A stretch of 64,000 nt of DNA. Source: Trichostrongylus colubriformis. Its lineage: Eukaryota > Nematoda > Chromadorea > Rhabditida > Trichostrongylidae. Location of the stretch: the NCBI GenBank assembly GCA_963978905.1, contig OZ022256.1, positions 11,019,501-11,083,500 on the forward strand, written 5' to 3'. The stretch's first letter is position 1. Each line of letters starts with the position of its first letter. The notes under the pieces were generated by a model. That model did no database searches, was not told where the DNA came from, and saw nothing but the letters and a program-made list of their open reading frames with translations. The translations under genes and the position numbers were made by a program. Below are positions 1-12,937 of the stretch, in pieces.

Positions 1-2980
1 TTTAGGCACCTAGCTCCTTCTTCAAACCTAAAATAAAGCCTAAATTATAATAATTATTTTATTTTATATAATGACACTTTTTTGAGAAATTTGGAATAAA
101 ATTTTAGAGCCTCATATTGTTTTTTCACACCTTACACTTATACATTGATTATTCCCCGGTTTAATTACAGTATTGCACACCTAGGATACCAGAGGGAAAA
201 TGAAAGGCCAGGTATAAATCAACGAGAAATGGGGGGGGGGATGTGGAATCGTAGGCAAAGTGATTCGCCTCGCTTAAAAAAGTCTCGAAACATCTGGAGA
301 CCAGTGTAATGCAGCGAAAGCAAGACAGGGCATCTTGACGTGAAACCGGCCGCGTTATTGAAGCAGCGGGGATTATTAGCCAAAACAACATTCAGCCCCG
401 CAAAAGTGAAGTGTGTGATGATGACGAAGTCGTTTCGGTGTTGCCCTAGTACGATTGAATCGATGTCGAAGAATCGGATATGACGCCCTGTCGGAAAAAT
501 CTCATCAAACAAAGTCAGCTAACCCCTCAACTGCGACGGCGAGTGACGCTTTTTATAAACTTTATTGACTACATAGCCTGGTACGACGGTGATTTGATGT
601 GATGCATAATGCGCTATCTCGAAGATTTTGCAGTGGGGAGAATTGCAGTTCTTGAAGCCAGTTGTCTGCGTTACATGGTCAAATATTTTGTAAGTGTTAT
701 TTTGCGGGCAAAGTTAAACCCAGTGCTGTTACAAAAAGAAAAACGGAAGGACTTAGCAGTGCCGTAGGATGATACAAAAATTGATCACCGCATATTCCTA
801 ACTAATTTTTTGAGTATCGTTTTTAGTACCAACAGTGCATGGGTGCATTATTCCGGTTCGAACATTATCATGGACGAGTGGAAGGATACGGCTGAATGAC
901 TTTCGTGCATGGCACTGGCTCGTAAGCTGATTGCACTGACACTGTCATAAACAGACCACAATACCTTTTCAAATAGAACAATGAAAATTTATGCAGGGAA
1001 AGCTTCCATCAAAGCTTTGAAATATTCACTCGGAAAATGGCTATGGTGGCCTTCAGTCATGACTATTTCGAACCAAAACTTCCAGAACACTGCAGGAATA
1101 AACCACAGTGAAGGGATAAGCGTGGAGAAACACTCTCGCACAGAACGGTTTTATGGCTTGCTGAGATCTTGTAGAGACCAAAAGTCGACAATGACAACGG
1201 GCAGTGGTGAATACTCATGAAAAATCGATCCACCCAATGAGTAATCCTAACGGCGACCAGAGATCGAATTTGGTAGTGCGACACTCTAATGGGAAAGAAC
1301 CAAAGCTCATCTACGACTCTTCTAATTAAAACTTTGGAGAAAATAATAGGAAGGGCTCCCTCGTAACTTGAAAATGGGTGTGCTATGCGACATAGTGGTG
1401 AAATTAGTGTACTCTGCATTTCTTATCGGGCTCCTACGGCTTCCCTATCTTTTTACACGCATCATAGGTTAATGAAAGCTCCTATATACCTCAACGTTTT
1501 CAGCCTCAAAACGTTTCAACCTCTAAGTTATGGAGTTACTTTCTGGTATAGAATTGATTACCTACTGTATAACATCTACATAAATGTTGTGGAAATATGT
1601 ATATCTAGCAAGATGATATACTGATTCCAATCAAGTGGTGTAATATAATATTTAATAAATAATATGATGATGACTGATAGTAATGAACAGGAATGTTCAT
1701 TCCTGAACATATAGTAAAACTGGTGACTGATAGTGTTTTTATCTGGCTATGCAGTGAAAAACCTAGTACAGGGGTAAACTGAGAAATGCTGAGCATTTTC
1801 GCGAGTACATTTGTACTAGGTCACACAGAGTCTGTGGTGTAGGGCACCTGCACCGCATCCCTTTCCCTTTTCCCGTCTAATTTTATGTGGCTTCCTTTCC
1901 TTGGAGCCAAAGGTTTTTGAGTACAACTTCTGATGACTCATTAAGTGGAACAGTGAAAGAGGAGGCATGTCTAAGTGGGACTGAGCTAACGCGTGAGTAG
2001 AAACGAAAGTATGAAGAGACAGTCAACACAGATGCAGTATGAAGTATAAGTACGCCAGCAGAACACTGTCTAACACCTATTGTTCAATTGATAGAGAAGA
2101 CCACAAACGAAATCTCACTGGAGTGGTAGTGATGATGCCAGTGTGCGCAGGATGCATCGTGTGCACTATGGGAAGCCCAGGTTGAGTGGCAATTAGAATT
2201 CGAGAAATGACTGTGGAGCATTCGAAAGCGCAGCGAAATTAAAGACTAGGAGAAGCCCTGATGATTGATCTTTGGGGAATGAAAAATCTTTGAAAGGCTC
2301 CTTCCAATCGTTGAGACTGGGATCAGGCCTAAACAATTTAGAGCAGGGTTCCAAGAATGGTGCGCACCCTATGATTCGAATAGTGGCGTGGATAATTTTA
2401 GCAGCGGATGCCGAAATCAAATGGCAAGATTAATAGCACGATTATGATGCCATTTGATTTAAGGCATCGTCCCTACTATTATTGATTTAGAGTCACAAAC
2501 CAACAACTGAGATGCTAGCGGAATTACTGGAGCATGAGTTTAGTCGTTCTACACGCGATTTTTTTGTTGGGAAGGGGTAGGGGGGGGGGTTAGGGAGCCT
2601 ATATTTAATTAAATCCTTATTCATGTTTAAATTTACGCTATCATTCACTCAATTTCTTTTTACGTGTTGAGTTTTTACAAATTATGTTGTATATGTTGGC
2701 CCCACCATATCATACGAAGTGAGTGCAATCCAAGAATTTGATGGAATATATGGACCGTTTCATTTTTTGGAGATGATGCTTTTGATGACAAGATTTCTTG
2801 CCTCCGATTCTGTCGGAGCAAGAAAGTGCCCTAATTTTCATGATAAAAGTAGGAAAATGTAGCAACTGTACAGAGTATTCGTGTTGAGAACATACAGGCA
2901 CGTCGTTGTCTTTTGCAGGAGAAATGACGCGTGCTGGGCTCAGCGAAAGATGCAAAACAGCTGTGTTTCGAGGGTTTTTA
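1..2980. other. no supported gene apart from the weak frame at 219-512
   Basis: AT-rich sequence with scattered short frames and no splice-pair-supported exon. G10 tracts lie at 231-240 and 2,580-2,589. An isolated match to the first 11 bases of nematode SL1 at 158-168 is not part of an SL RNA gene. Confidence 0.4.
219..512 (-). CDS. 97-codon open frame, unidentified
   Basis: The frame reads from a TTG (so it would have to be an internal exon) and contains RFFDIDSIVLGQHRNDFVII and GLNVVLANNPRCFNN, which look plausibly protein-like. It ends in a run of ten C on the coding strand. No splice pair or family was recognised. Confidence 0.18.
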   Translation of the reverse strand: MFDEIFPTGRHIRFFDIDSIVLGQHRNDFVIITHFTFAGLNVVLANNPRCFNNAAGFTSRCPVLLSLHYTGLQMFRDFFKRGESLCLRFHIPPPISR

Positions 2981-2988
2981 GATTTCAG

Positions 2989-3266
2989 ACCATTTCGCTC
3001 ACTGAAATTCCCTCACTGGAATATATTTCTCTTCTCTCAGATGTACAGTGTTTGGGGCATAAAAACTGTGGCAGGAGTAAATTCCGCTATATAAAGTTCA
3101 CACCTGCTACCAGCGGCGAAGTAATTCTTGTTGTTCGTCACTCAGAAAATCGTCGCACATCTATCAATTTCCTTGCTACGATGCGCCACATTACGTATGA
3201 CCGCACCAACACTGCGCTTGGTTCAAAGAACGTTTTGACCCTTGCCCAGGTGTTTATGTCTGCAAG
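2989..3266 (+). CDS. candidate exon of an unidentified protein
   Basis: An open frame runs from a TTTCAG acceptor at 2983-2988 (or TCTCTCAG at 3033-3040) to an AAG|GTGAGA donor at 3267. The frame stays open over the wider span 2881-3270. The peptide includes LTEIPSLEYISLLSDVQCLG, then RYIKFTPATSGEVILVVRHS, then RRTSINFLATMRHITYDRTN. Alternating hydrophobic and polar residues suggest a beta-rich domain. I do not recognise the family. A short possible next exon after TTTTCAG near 3397 continues in phase for about 28 codons to a stop, but this is weak. No upstream signal peptide or start exon was found. Confidence 0.38.
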
Positions 3267-3683
3267 GTGAGATTTTGAAGGAGATAATTCTTCATTATTC
3301 ACTTTGCTGCACGAGACATTACATGTGGTCCCCTTTGAATGCATTCAGCGAATTCATAAGGAATCAATAACCATATTCCCACGATGGGTGCTTTTCAGAA
3401 TCACACAAAAAAAAAATGCAGAGAGCCAGCCATATACTTCCAGACATTTCTGGAGCCGCAGTTTTTTTCAATGAACGGAACATATTCATTTGACATGCTG
3501 TAGGCTGGCCTCCTCCTGCATTTAAGGAGTAACGATGAATATTGAATGAAGACGGCCGACCTATAAGTATGGAACAATTCCAACCTAATACCATATCGTG
3601 CCTAAAATAAGTTGGACCTCCACCGTGCTTATTTAGAGCACATGAGCTCCCATGTTTTGAACCTCATTCGTGCTTTGCACCTA

Positions 3684-3848
3684 TACTTCATTTCGGAGCG
3701 CTGATAAGGCGTGGCTTACGGCCACGGGTGAGTGGCGAGAGTGAAGTGCGTGGCAAGAGTGAGAGTGTGTGGCGGGGTGAGAGAGTTTGATACACTCTCA
3801 CCCAAGTCCGTAGGACACGCCCTATCAACGCTCCGAAATGGAGTGTGT
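3684..3848. mobile_element. MITE family B copy (165 bp)
   Basis: Terminal inverted repeats TACTTCATTTCGGAGCG and its complement bracket an interior with GTGAGAGTGTGTGGCGGGGT and a CACCCAAGTCCGTAGG(A)CACGCC motif. The interior is shared with the copies at 26,974-27,110 and 35,418-35,570. Confidence 0.7.
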
Positions 3849-4171
3849 GAGCATTCCTCTGCATACTTCACACCAGAAATGGATAATTCTGTAAACTTTT
3901 CAATAGAAACTTTATAAAACTTCTAAAAAAACATTTCTGCAAAAATGTATGATTGTTTGATTTATGTGGATATTTCGTGGAAATGTGGGACAGGACCCAA
4001 AAGTCGTATTCCCCTTCCAACCTTTTGTACCCACCCACCCTATCAGTGGCAGCTGAAGTCATGATAGTGACTTCAACAACATAAGTGTCATGAGCGAAAA
4101 CTGCGATTTTGTCGGCATTCAGTTCAACAAAGCAGGGGGAGAGAATGGGATGAGCAAAGGAAGAGTGCGCC

Positions 4172-5438
4172 GTTATCGAGAGTATATGGCAAATCGTCGA
4201 ACGAATGGTCTATGAGCATAAAATGTCACTTTAAGGCATTCCAATGACTGCGATAACAGAAACGTCGAAGGGTGGGCAATTCTTAGAGAAGTACACATCA
4301 GAATGAAAGCGAAAATGTATTCGGAAGGAAACCACAGTGAAGATTGACGTATTTTCTCCCATTTTCTCCCATTATGATAGTCAAACAATGTGGAGCATGG
4401 GCTCAACGCACTTTCGACTGTCAAGTGCTCGTCTAGACCGGAATACATAGAAATGCTGTCATGGCGTTGTCCCCCGCACTGATTCGAGGAGTTTCTCAGG
4501 GACAGCAAAGCACCGGAGAAAGATGAAAATTTAGAGCCACCGTGGGACCTTCAGGGTGCTCATATGTAAGATGGTGACGCTCGTTGTAGTGCATGTATGA
4601 TATGTAGGTGTGAAGTCAAAGACTCATAATTGATCAGACCCTCCAATGAGCCACAACTTCGAGGAACGTTTAAGGCAGCTTTAGAGGAAATTCGGACGAA
4701 AAGTGAGAGAAGTAGTGAATATGAAAGCTGAGATGCCTAGTAACAGGACAGTGGAGAAAAAACGGATGGAAATGGCCAAATACCGAGAAATGGGGCCCCT
4801 TCCCACCGTTGGTTCTAGGCGCGGACGACCTTTCCGTCAAGAGGCGGGTAGTCCGCATAGGTTTTCCATTGGCATTACCAAGACGTAAACATGGAGGGAT
4901 GTTCGGAAATGCGACAGCATCTATTTTCATGTGGTGAGCTTCAAGCTAAAAGTGAGAAAGCGCGCTGCGATATTTTCAATCCTGCCGATCTCCTTGACCA
5001 ACCTCACCGTGACCAACCACTAATCGCGTCGCCTGGAGGCGGGCTGCCCTAAACCAAGGCGGCTTGCCCTGACGAGACCGCCTCCGCCACAGCTCGAGGG
5101 GGCGCCTTCCGCGGGGGATTTCGCCATGCATAGGCTTTTCAGACCCGTAGTTTTTCACTAAATGACTCCTTTTGTGATTTCTTATCACCCACATTATCCC
5201 TAACACTGTCTTTGAAATACATGAATTTGAGCAGGTGTATGAACAGGGGCACGCACATTAAAATGTGTAGAGATAATTTCCATTTCGGAGACATTTTCAC
5301 TTTTCTTCTGGTTTGTACTTCTCTATGAGTTGCCCACCCTCCGACGTTTCAGTTATAGTAGTCATTGGAATGCCTTAAAGTGACATTTAATGCTCATAAA
5401 CACATTCGTTCGACGATTTGCCATATACTTGTGATAAT
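4172..5438. mobile_element. 1.27-kb block bounded by 148-bp inverted repeats
   Basis: Left arm 4172-4319 and right arm 5291-5438 are inverted copies sharing TGGAATGCCTTAAAGTGACA and TTCGTTCGACGATTTGCCAT, with GTACTTCTCTA and TGCCCACCCT. The interior has two GC-rich repeat segments (4,770-4,870 and 5,000-5,120) and no transposase. It is either a non-autonomous element with long terminal inverted repeats or two inverted copies of a dispersed repeat. Confidence 0.5.
5099..5217 (+). repeat. GC-to-AT repeat shared with 43.4 kb
   Basis: GATTTCGCCATGCATAGGCT, AGACCCGTAG and CTTATCACCCACATTATCCC recur, with about 70% agreement by eye, at 43,377-43,492 in the same orientation. It lies inside the 4.17-5.44 kb inverted-repeat block. 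Confidence 0.45.
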
Positions 5439-6016
5439 AGAAGTACTGGTTATGAAGAACCTGGAGCGATAATGGAGTGGATGTATGGGATTCAGTCTCA
5501 CCTATGATGGCAGTATCTCACAGTTACGTAAATATGTAGGGGGTAGTGAATTGAGTTCGAAAGGATGAAAGATTTAGTTGGCTCAGAATTCTCATCTCCA
5601 AGTGCCGCACGGTGCCACTTTGTTGCTATGCTGTGTGTGCCGTGCTATGGGCTTTCGTCAGTGGAAATCAGTTACTTTTTTTGGAAACTGCTTTTTGTCA
5701 CCGATGTTGCTGTTCCATGGTACCAGTTGGTAGAACAAAAGTTAATGCAGAACGCCTGGTTTTCAATGGGAAGCTTTAAGCAGACCATCCAAGAGAAAAG
5801 CTCCGATTTCAGAGCTAACTCACTTCCATAAAGCCGTATGTAATTTGAGCCGGGCGATGTACGGACGGACAGGCAAGGGTGCGAAATGTCCCTCAGGGCG
5901 CAGTTCATGCTCATATTCACATGAGCAGTACTGTAACACTGATTTTTTCTTGATCGATGATTCTGGTGATGGTGTGTTTGGGGAAGATGGTGGAAATGAG
6001 ATTGCAGCAGGGTACA

Positions 6017-6290
6017 CCGAGAGTAGAGGATTCCTCTACCAAATTTTCAGTAAGCAGATAAGCAAAGGGTATTTGTGACAACAGTAAAATAAATATCTTT
6101 TTGACTCTGGAAAGGATATATAGCAATAAAACATATTGCAACTATGCAATCCGGCAACAGTTACTGGTATTGTAGAGGTCAAAAAAGGGGTTCGTATTTA
6201 GTCGCCGTGGAGGGAGGGTGGGGGGGGTACTAAATCGGCTATTTTCCTCGACACCTGGGAGCGCTCTGGATTGCAGTCATTGACCCACGT
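6017..6290 (+). repeat. dispersed repeat family C, copy 1
   Basis: The core ACTATGCAATCCGGCAACAG, TTACTGGTATTGTAGAGGTC, then a G-rich stretch and CGGCTATTTTCCTCGACACC is shared with 35.1 and 44.9 kb. It is preceded by GAGAGTAGAGGATTCCTCTA, a small palindrome also seen in the 44.7 kb copy. Confidence 0.6.
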
Positions 6291-7658
6291 GACTAGTATT
6301 CATTATGAAATAGGCTATTATAAAGGCGTTGGTGTGGTAAGCGTTCTACAGTAACTCGGACATACATCGTTACTCATCATTAACTACCTCGCATAAGATT
6401 GACAACTAACGAGCACCTTCTTTTAAATTTTCAAGGACGTATGAACAAAAAGACACATTTGCACTTTACGTTCCCACCTTCGAACCAATAAAAGAAAGGC
6501 GTAAAAGAATGGCAAAAACCCAAACGTGCTAAAATCAAGGGGAAGGGGAATCAAGTTTACAACTACTGTTTTTCAACTTCAAACTGGTGTGGCTAAACCT
6601 GGGAATTTTGTACAGTAGAACGTTAAGAACGTTATGAGAGGCTTCACAGGTTGATTCATCTTGTATTGTTTCTGGAAACATCAGCACGAAAGCGAAAACA
6701 GCGCTTTGGTAAGCGCCTGCTCTGAAGAGTTTTATCAGTATGGGGTTTGACGCACAGCTGTTGCCAGTTGAAAGGTGAAATTGCACTTTACATTTAGAAA
6801 GAAGGTATTATTCGGCCCTAAGACCACAAAAAAGATAACTTGAAAGTAAGATAGGTTGGTTGCTATTTGGTAGCGCCAGTGACAGCGATGGAAACCGCGA
6901 ACGAAATTTTCGGATGGTTGCGCAGTTGATCGATTGGGACACGCAAAAGAAGAATTTATTCGATTAATTTGATCCAAGGTTACATACTTGGGATAATGTG
7001 CTGTCGAACACTGAAGGCTAATTATTCTAGGAGTGTAACTTGCTTTATATACCTAGAATAACTGGTATCTCAGGGAGGTAATCCTAGATTACAAACCTGC
7101 AACCCTAGAAAACACCTCTTACTGAAGAAAAACGCAAAAATCAGAGCTACAAGCTGGGTGCTGCGCATATGCTATCTACCAAAGGGTGAACGTGGCAAGA
7201 AGCAGTATTTCCCACCCAACAGGTAACTGTTTTGGTGCTTCTGAACTGAACAGTATCCTATTCATTCCTGCCTATATTCTTATGTACCCTGCCATACTAG
7301 CTAAGTAAGTTTGGATTTTACTGATCTAACAAATTGTTGACTTTTTAATGGACTTGTGGTCGCTAGTTGCTTCACAACCGGAATTGAAATAGCTTCATTT
7401 AGTAGTCTTCCATTTCTTTTTTAGCAATGATAGGAGTGAATTCAAAACAAAACCAACTTCCTCCAATAAGAACTATGAGAATGTGCGCAAATAGCTGTAG
7501 GAAGTGCGCGCCATGATCGCCGGGAGAGGGCATTCTCTGGATCACATACCACTGGTAGAAGAGCGTTTGGGGTGTTCCACCCCACCCCCTTGCGTGTCGA
7601 GGGAAAATGGCATATTCCACTAAGAATCAACAACTGAAAAGAAATGATTTTGATGTCT

Positions 7659-7789
7659 TGATCCTTGTAAGCTACCGATTTTCGCCCCGGCCCGTGACGC
7701 AAAGGTTTTTACGAGGATGCTGGGTTTATGGGTAAAAGTTTTGATCCCGGAAGGAACTCGAACCCATACCATGCTTTCAATATATCTTA
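7659..7789 (-). repeat. tRNA-derived SINE copy
   Basis: On the minus strand a pol III B-box-like GGTTCGAGTTCC occurs within a tRNA-like head, followed by a shared body (CCCATAAACCCAGCATCC, then a GCGTCACGGGCCGGGGCG-type segment). It belongs to the same family as the copies at 12.4-13.0 kb and 26.4-26.75 kb. Confidence 0.55.
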
Positions 7790-7799
7790 CACAGCAAGA

Positions 7800-10700
7800 A
7801 TGAATCTTGTGCAACAATATTGTTTTTATTTGGAAAGTGGGATCTAAACGAGTATAATGAAGGGGTACTTACGTGATAAGTTCTATCCTCACATTTACAC
7901 GCATTTTCAATCGACACTGAAGCTTCCTTGGCTGCCCTCAGCCATCACATTTCCAAACCATTGGTTACAAGGCAGTAATTTAGTCGCAAACTCTAAAATG
8001 GCGCTTTATTGATAGTTTTGGTAAAGATCTATTGCCCTGGAAATGTTTTCACGCGCTGTGGGATTCACGGTTTCAAGTACTCATACGAGTAACAGAGGAA
8101 TAGGGAGGGGCCTGTCTTTATGAAGCATAATAAACCACACAGGCGGTCCTTAATTCAAAGAAATTTCAATTCTAACGCAGAATCATGACTGAGAAATCAT
8201 TGCTAACTTGGATACCGACGTCAAAGTTCCGCTATGTAAGGGAGAAATTTCATCCGAATCTTGCAGGCGCATTTGAAGCTTTTTTTTTCAGAATTTCTTC
8301 TTATCAATAGTTATGGGTCTATGACGATGCCACAAGCATTTAGATACAAACCATCATAGACGCGAATGTTTGATAAGGAAGTGGAACCCACAAACATCCC
8401 AGGTGCTGTTCACAGGTAGTCATAGGTGCTGCTCATAAATAAGATGACGGAGTCCTTTCTTGGCCTTTTTTTCAACAAACATGAGGGAGCCCAGTAGAGC
8501 GGCACCGCAACAGCACAGTCACAGAGAAAAACTTATTTTCTTACAGAGGATGTCGACTCTAATTTTTCACACTCAGTCCATTCGTCAGAAATTACTTCTG
8601 TAGCACACTTTTTCGGATTTTGATAGCTGGTTGGCACGAGGTACTTCGGCTACCTCATACTACATCGGAAGTTTATCACGGATTTGTTTTTGCTTGAGAA
8701 ATGCAACAGCGAAGAGATGCTGAAATCTGTTCGAGGACTACTAAAGGAGTAAGGGAATGGTGGACTACTACAATAATGGCGTACTTGAAAAACTAGTTCT
8801 GCAATGTTCGAAAACTGTTCATCGTTCGATTGGAAGCGAAATGATTGATTCATCGCGGCGCGAGTGTTTCGGGACAATCTTCCACGTTCAATATGTCTGC
8901 CGCACCCGGCGCAGATAGGGAGCGCAATTGTCGATGGTGGTTAATGATGATGCACAAGTGCCCGAATGATGCGATCCACGATACACCGGACAACTAGCTG
9001 ACACGGTTTTGTACGTCAGTCTGAGGGCGAAATTCGATGGATCAACAAATGGAGGTATTTGGCAAAAGCGCACTTTATTGGGTTGTTGATCATATTCAAA
9101 GCGTGCGTGTTTACTAATAAACAGACCCTACAGAGTTGCGAGGATATCTAACTGGGTCGATTATTAGTACACAAAAATATCACTTCTAGACAGTAAAAAG
9201 CGAGTAGCCAAGGAATGGTGTGGGGTTTCCCAGCATAGAAACATTCACCCGCAATATCGCTCCACTTATTAGCCAAAAACGAGATCCCAAGCATGCCAAT
9301 GACTTCTGTGAAGAAAATACATCCGCTATGTAGTTCTGCTAGTAAATTGTACTTTCCGATTTGAACTGAGCTCCGGAATGAGCCGGTATTTTATTTAATT
9401 CACATAAAAACAGCATGATGAATTAGGGGTCGATCTTTTCAAAAGAAGAAGCTCTCTCACTAGAACACAGAATTATTGAATGTTTTATATAAATCTATTG
9501 AATGTTAACATAAAGTTCTCAATGCTCCCATAGCCCTTACAATCAATGGCCAGCCATTATACATGATGGGTGTTTTTATACTTCCAAACCAGTCTGATAC
9601 CAATTAGCGGGCCCTGGAGAGATGAAAGGCGCGCGCAGTGCAGTATGTGACTACCCCTTCCTCGTCTTAGTCATTTTTGATAGTACAAATATCAAAATAA
9701 ATATTGTATACGAATTCTAATAACAATGAAGGTATAACGAAAAAACTCAAAACGTACAGAGGGATGCTTCTTGCCACTGTTTCATCCCACCACATCCACG
9801 TAAAAATTTATGATGGGTCTACTTTCATAGGACGATAATGGTGACCATAATGGTGGCTGTAAAAATCAGCAGGGAGAGTTTTACGCTTGCAGGATCAATG
9901 GCGCTTTCACTCTGCACTCTCTAAATAGCCGTATTAGTGGCATGTCCACCCAACCACGACTAAACCGCATCTACGCGTTGAGGTATATACGGACAACCAC
10001 GAATCGCACGAGTGGGGATAGCTCAGGGGGAGGTGCCGAGTTGTTCAGTCAGTCATCAAAAGCCTACTCAAGGTTCCTTAGCTATCTCTTCATCACTTCG
10101 ATTCCATGAACCGATAAGATCTTTTATGAACTTTCACGGAGCAAAAAATACTCGGCAGCAACTACGTCTTCGGTGTGGGTGGTCATTAATTCGAGAAACT
10201 GCTATATATTCTCGACTGCCTACTGATTCATGATGGTTCATGATTCAGTGACGCAGAAAGCGAATACAGGTGCACAAAAGAGCTGATGAAAGTGAGAACA
10301 TGAAAATAGGGACCTAATTAATCCACTCAGTCGTAGATATATTCCCGAGTATGACGTTTAAGAAGCCAATGCGGTGTTGCACTGCGAGATTTCCCGTCCT
10401 GGTCCCATACATACGTACCCATGCAAAAATTTTGGATGTGAATATGTAGGTACGTCGGGTCCATGGTGTGATCATAACTTGAAGGCACTGTTAGGGGTAA
10501 TTTTTGCATCAGTAATTGTATATGAAAGTCTAGGTGCTAAAAGGTGCAATAGTAGAGTAGGAGTAAAACAATCAAAAGCCCAAAAAAACAGGAACCAGAA
10601 AAGCCCCTTTTGTTGTCCTCCCGTCCCCTTTTCAACACTAGCCGGTAGGTGTGGATGCAGACGGGCGAGGGCCTATGTCAGCCAACCGCATACGTTGCCC
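7800..10700. other. no supported gene
   Basis: Only short frames, on both strands. A GC-richer patch at 8,840-9,040 is open on the minus strand (8,888-9,073) but has no splice support. Confidence 0.4.
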
Positions 10701-10707
10701 AACCTTT

Positions 10708-10886
10708 GGGAAGCGCTCATAGTTTGCAGTGCCGGCAGAAGGGCGTGGCTGCGTGACTCTGCGTCTCCGTCTGTGCCACGCTCTCTCGTTCCCTGCTTCG
10801 TCTCTACACCTCCCTCGTTCCACTCTGCCTCGCTGCCTGTGAATGCAGCCACGTCCTGCCGGTGCAAAGTATGATCGCAGCCTTAC
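10708..10886. mobile_element. MITE family A copy
   Basis: The left end GCGCTCATAGTTTGCAGTGC and right end GCAAAGTATGATCGCAGCC are degraded inverted repeats of the TAAGGCCGCGGTCATACTTT terminus. The interior AGGGCGTGGCTGCGT and CTGCGTCTCC match the 55 kb copies. Confidence 0.6.
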
Positions 10887-11571
10887 AGGAACTCGCCCAG
10901 CGGATGCGAGGCAGCGTGACAGGCTGCGTGAAAACCTTCGAGCTTTTCCAATGGGATTTTTGTCACATATCAGTTCTGTAATGGGATATCCGTTTAAGGG
11001 TAATATGACTTTCCACTTCTGAACTTCTCCATTTCCCTGGTGGTGCCTTGAAGCAGGTTAACTTCTTGATAAAAGCGTGTGCCATCAAGAGAAAAATTCA
11101 CGTTGAAGTGGCGAGCTAGAATCGCCGTGAGCAGTGATTCTTGAAACGAATAACGTGTCTCACGCCTTATTCTTCTCAACATTAGAGACAGCATTCACCT
11201 TAGGACCCAACTACAGACGACTCAAGCCCATACGCATTGCGTCGAAAGCCACACGCAAATTTTCTGACCTAATGACACACACCCAACTCATCAACATCAT
11301 CTTTTGAAAGATGAAGATTAGATTTGTGTATAGTAAGTCATTGTACATACATGGCCATTAAGTTCCAAATGCTAACGAAATTTTGGTTGAAGTTGAACAA
11401 GATAAATTCGTTTTTCGTGGTTTGAGGGCTGATCATTTCACACTTCACTCTTTGAATCTAGTAACTCTTCGCGAAAAAAGTTTGCCAAGGATCCCTGAAG
11501 CTCGCTATCGCTTTCAACACAACTGAAACTTCGATCGCGACAAGAACATCCTTCAAACGTTTTTTTCTCAG

Positions 11572-11628
11572 CTGTCACGGAATTCGAGAGACACGTGACG
11601 AACAGCCACTTCAGCATCGAGAATTACG
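11572..11628 (+). CDS. possible 57-nt exon
   Basis: A textbook acceptor (seven T, then CTCAG) and a strong donor (G|GTAAGA) flank 57 bases. One frame reads VTEFERHVTNSHFSIENY. No neighbouring exon could be joined to it, so it may be coincidence. Confidence 0.15.
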
Positions 11629-12415
11629 GTAAGACACATTTCAAGAGGAGCTTAGTGGTTTTGCCAAGGAAGAGAGCTTTGCAATGACGATAAGTCTAAT
11701 CCTAGCTTATGTTTTCTAAACAATGGTTCGAAGTTTTTTTCTCGTAAAACTGCACATAAAAAGCATTTGCACTTTTTCCGCCGAGAAATTTGGTCGAACC
11801 TCCTTCTCAAAAATGCAAAAATGTTTTCTAAACAATGGCAATCCGTAGGAGTAAACTAATGAGGTGCTGAGAATCGGCTAGATGTGGTGGTAAGGGAGGA
11901 GCTAAATACTTGTCTTATCTGTCACTTTTTTCTAGTGATCCTTCGAAACTGCAAGGGAGCAATCACAAAATAAATGACCGGCGGTGAGACTAGGAAGTTT
12001 TGGTGGTGCAGTAAAATTGTATTATAGTTTGAGGCGATGTAGCATGAAAAAACCACCAGAAAAATTCAGAAAAATTGGAAGCAAAAGATGGGTATAGCCT
12101 GGCATTAATGTGTAAATATATCCGCTATCTTTGTTCATTTATCAGCAGAGGAAAAACGAGATTAGGTATTGGTATAGCAATCCGCGCTCGCTCTACTGAG
12201 ATGACGCCATCATTTCGCTCTTGGAACACAAAGCAAATGTGTTGCGCATAAGGAGTACCGCCGAGAGGATAGCATCAAAATCCTTAATTTACGACTGTGA
12301 CGCTTGACCCTGCCGACGCAGCACCACATTTGTACGTTTCTTTGCAACAGACATCAGGGGATTATCTAGAAAGCAATTTATGACTCAAAACAACGCATGA
12401 CTCTTGCTACAATGA

Positions 12416-12520
12416 TGCTGAGTTATGGGCAAAAACTTCGGTGTCGGACGGGACTCGAACCCGCACTTCATCCTTTCCGGGGATATCTGCTAATCCATTA
12501 CACTACCGTAGTAACTTTCG
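12416..12520 (-). repeat. tRNA-derived SINE head with perfect B box
   Basis: The minus strand reads TAGTGTAATGGATTAGC (A-box region) and about 45 bases later GGTTCGAGTCC, an exact pol III B box. It is not a functional tRNA: no paired acceptor stem or regular anticodon stem can be drawn. Immediately beyond it (12,512-12,560) lies the SINE body in the opposite orientation, so two copies abut in inverted arrangement. Confidence 0.65.
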
Positions 12521-12647
12521 TATCGCGAGCTGCGGCGATAAACAGCAGGTATCAAAAAGCATGACTCTTGATTTTTCTACACATATTCCGAGCTTTTGCA
12601 TTAATTCAACTAATAAAATGTACTGAATGAAGTCAGTAGAACTTGAT

Positions 12648-12905
12648 TTTGATGTTTTTATTTTTGATACCTGCTGATTTTCCGAGCCACAGCGCACGAT
12701 GCGAAAGTTGTTACAAGTATGGTAAGTTATGAGCAAAGCTCGGTCTCGGACGGTACTCGAACACGCACTCCATGCTTTCCGGACCCATGCGCTAATCCAT
12801 TTGCTGTCGAGACCCCTTTCACTCTGACTCCACTTCTGAATGGTATATTTAACATAGCTTATCAGCACTCACACGTATACCGTGTTGAGCCGGTTGGCCA
12901 GTATC
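12648..12905 (-). repeat. near full-length tRNA-derived SINE
   Basis: This is the most complete copy. It has a 5' flank shared with the 26.6 kb copy (AATATACCATTCAGAA), the tRNA-like head with A-box-like ATGGATTAGCGC and a degenerate B box (TGTTCGAGTAC), the GCATCGTGCGCTGTGGCTCGG-like body, and an ATCAAAAATAAAA tail typical of a SINE 3' repeat. Confidence 0.6.
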
Positions 12906-12937
12906 GGCATTAAATCGCGGAGCTGAAAGCTTGACTT

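Noticed and set aside
158..168. GGTTTAATTAC, the first 11 bases of nematode SL1
   Set aside because: The next bases (AGTATTG) do not continue SL1, no Sm site or SL RNA fold follows, and one such 11-mer match is plausible by chance.
8780..8990. Minus frame with PICAGCGRHI, resembling a LIM or zinc finger start
   Set aside because: The remaining zinc ligands are missing and no acceptor lies between the upstream in-frame stop and the motif.
12416..12810. Candidate tRNA genes (B boxes at 12.45 and 12.77 kb)
   Set aside because: No paired acceptor or anticodon stem, and the same sequences recur with a common non-tRNA body and tail, so they are SINEs.
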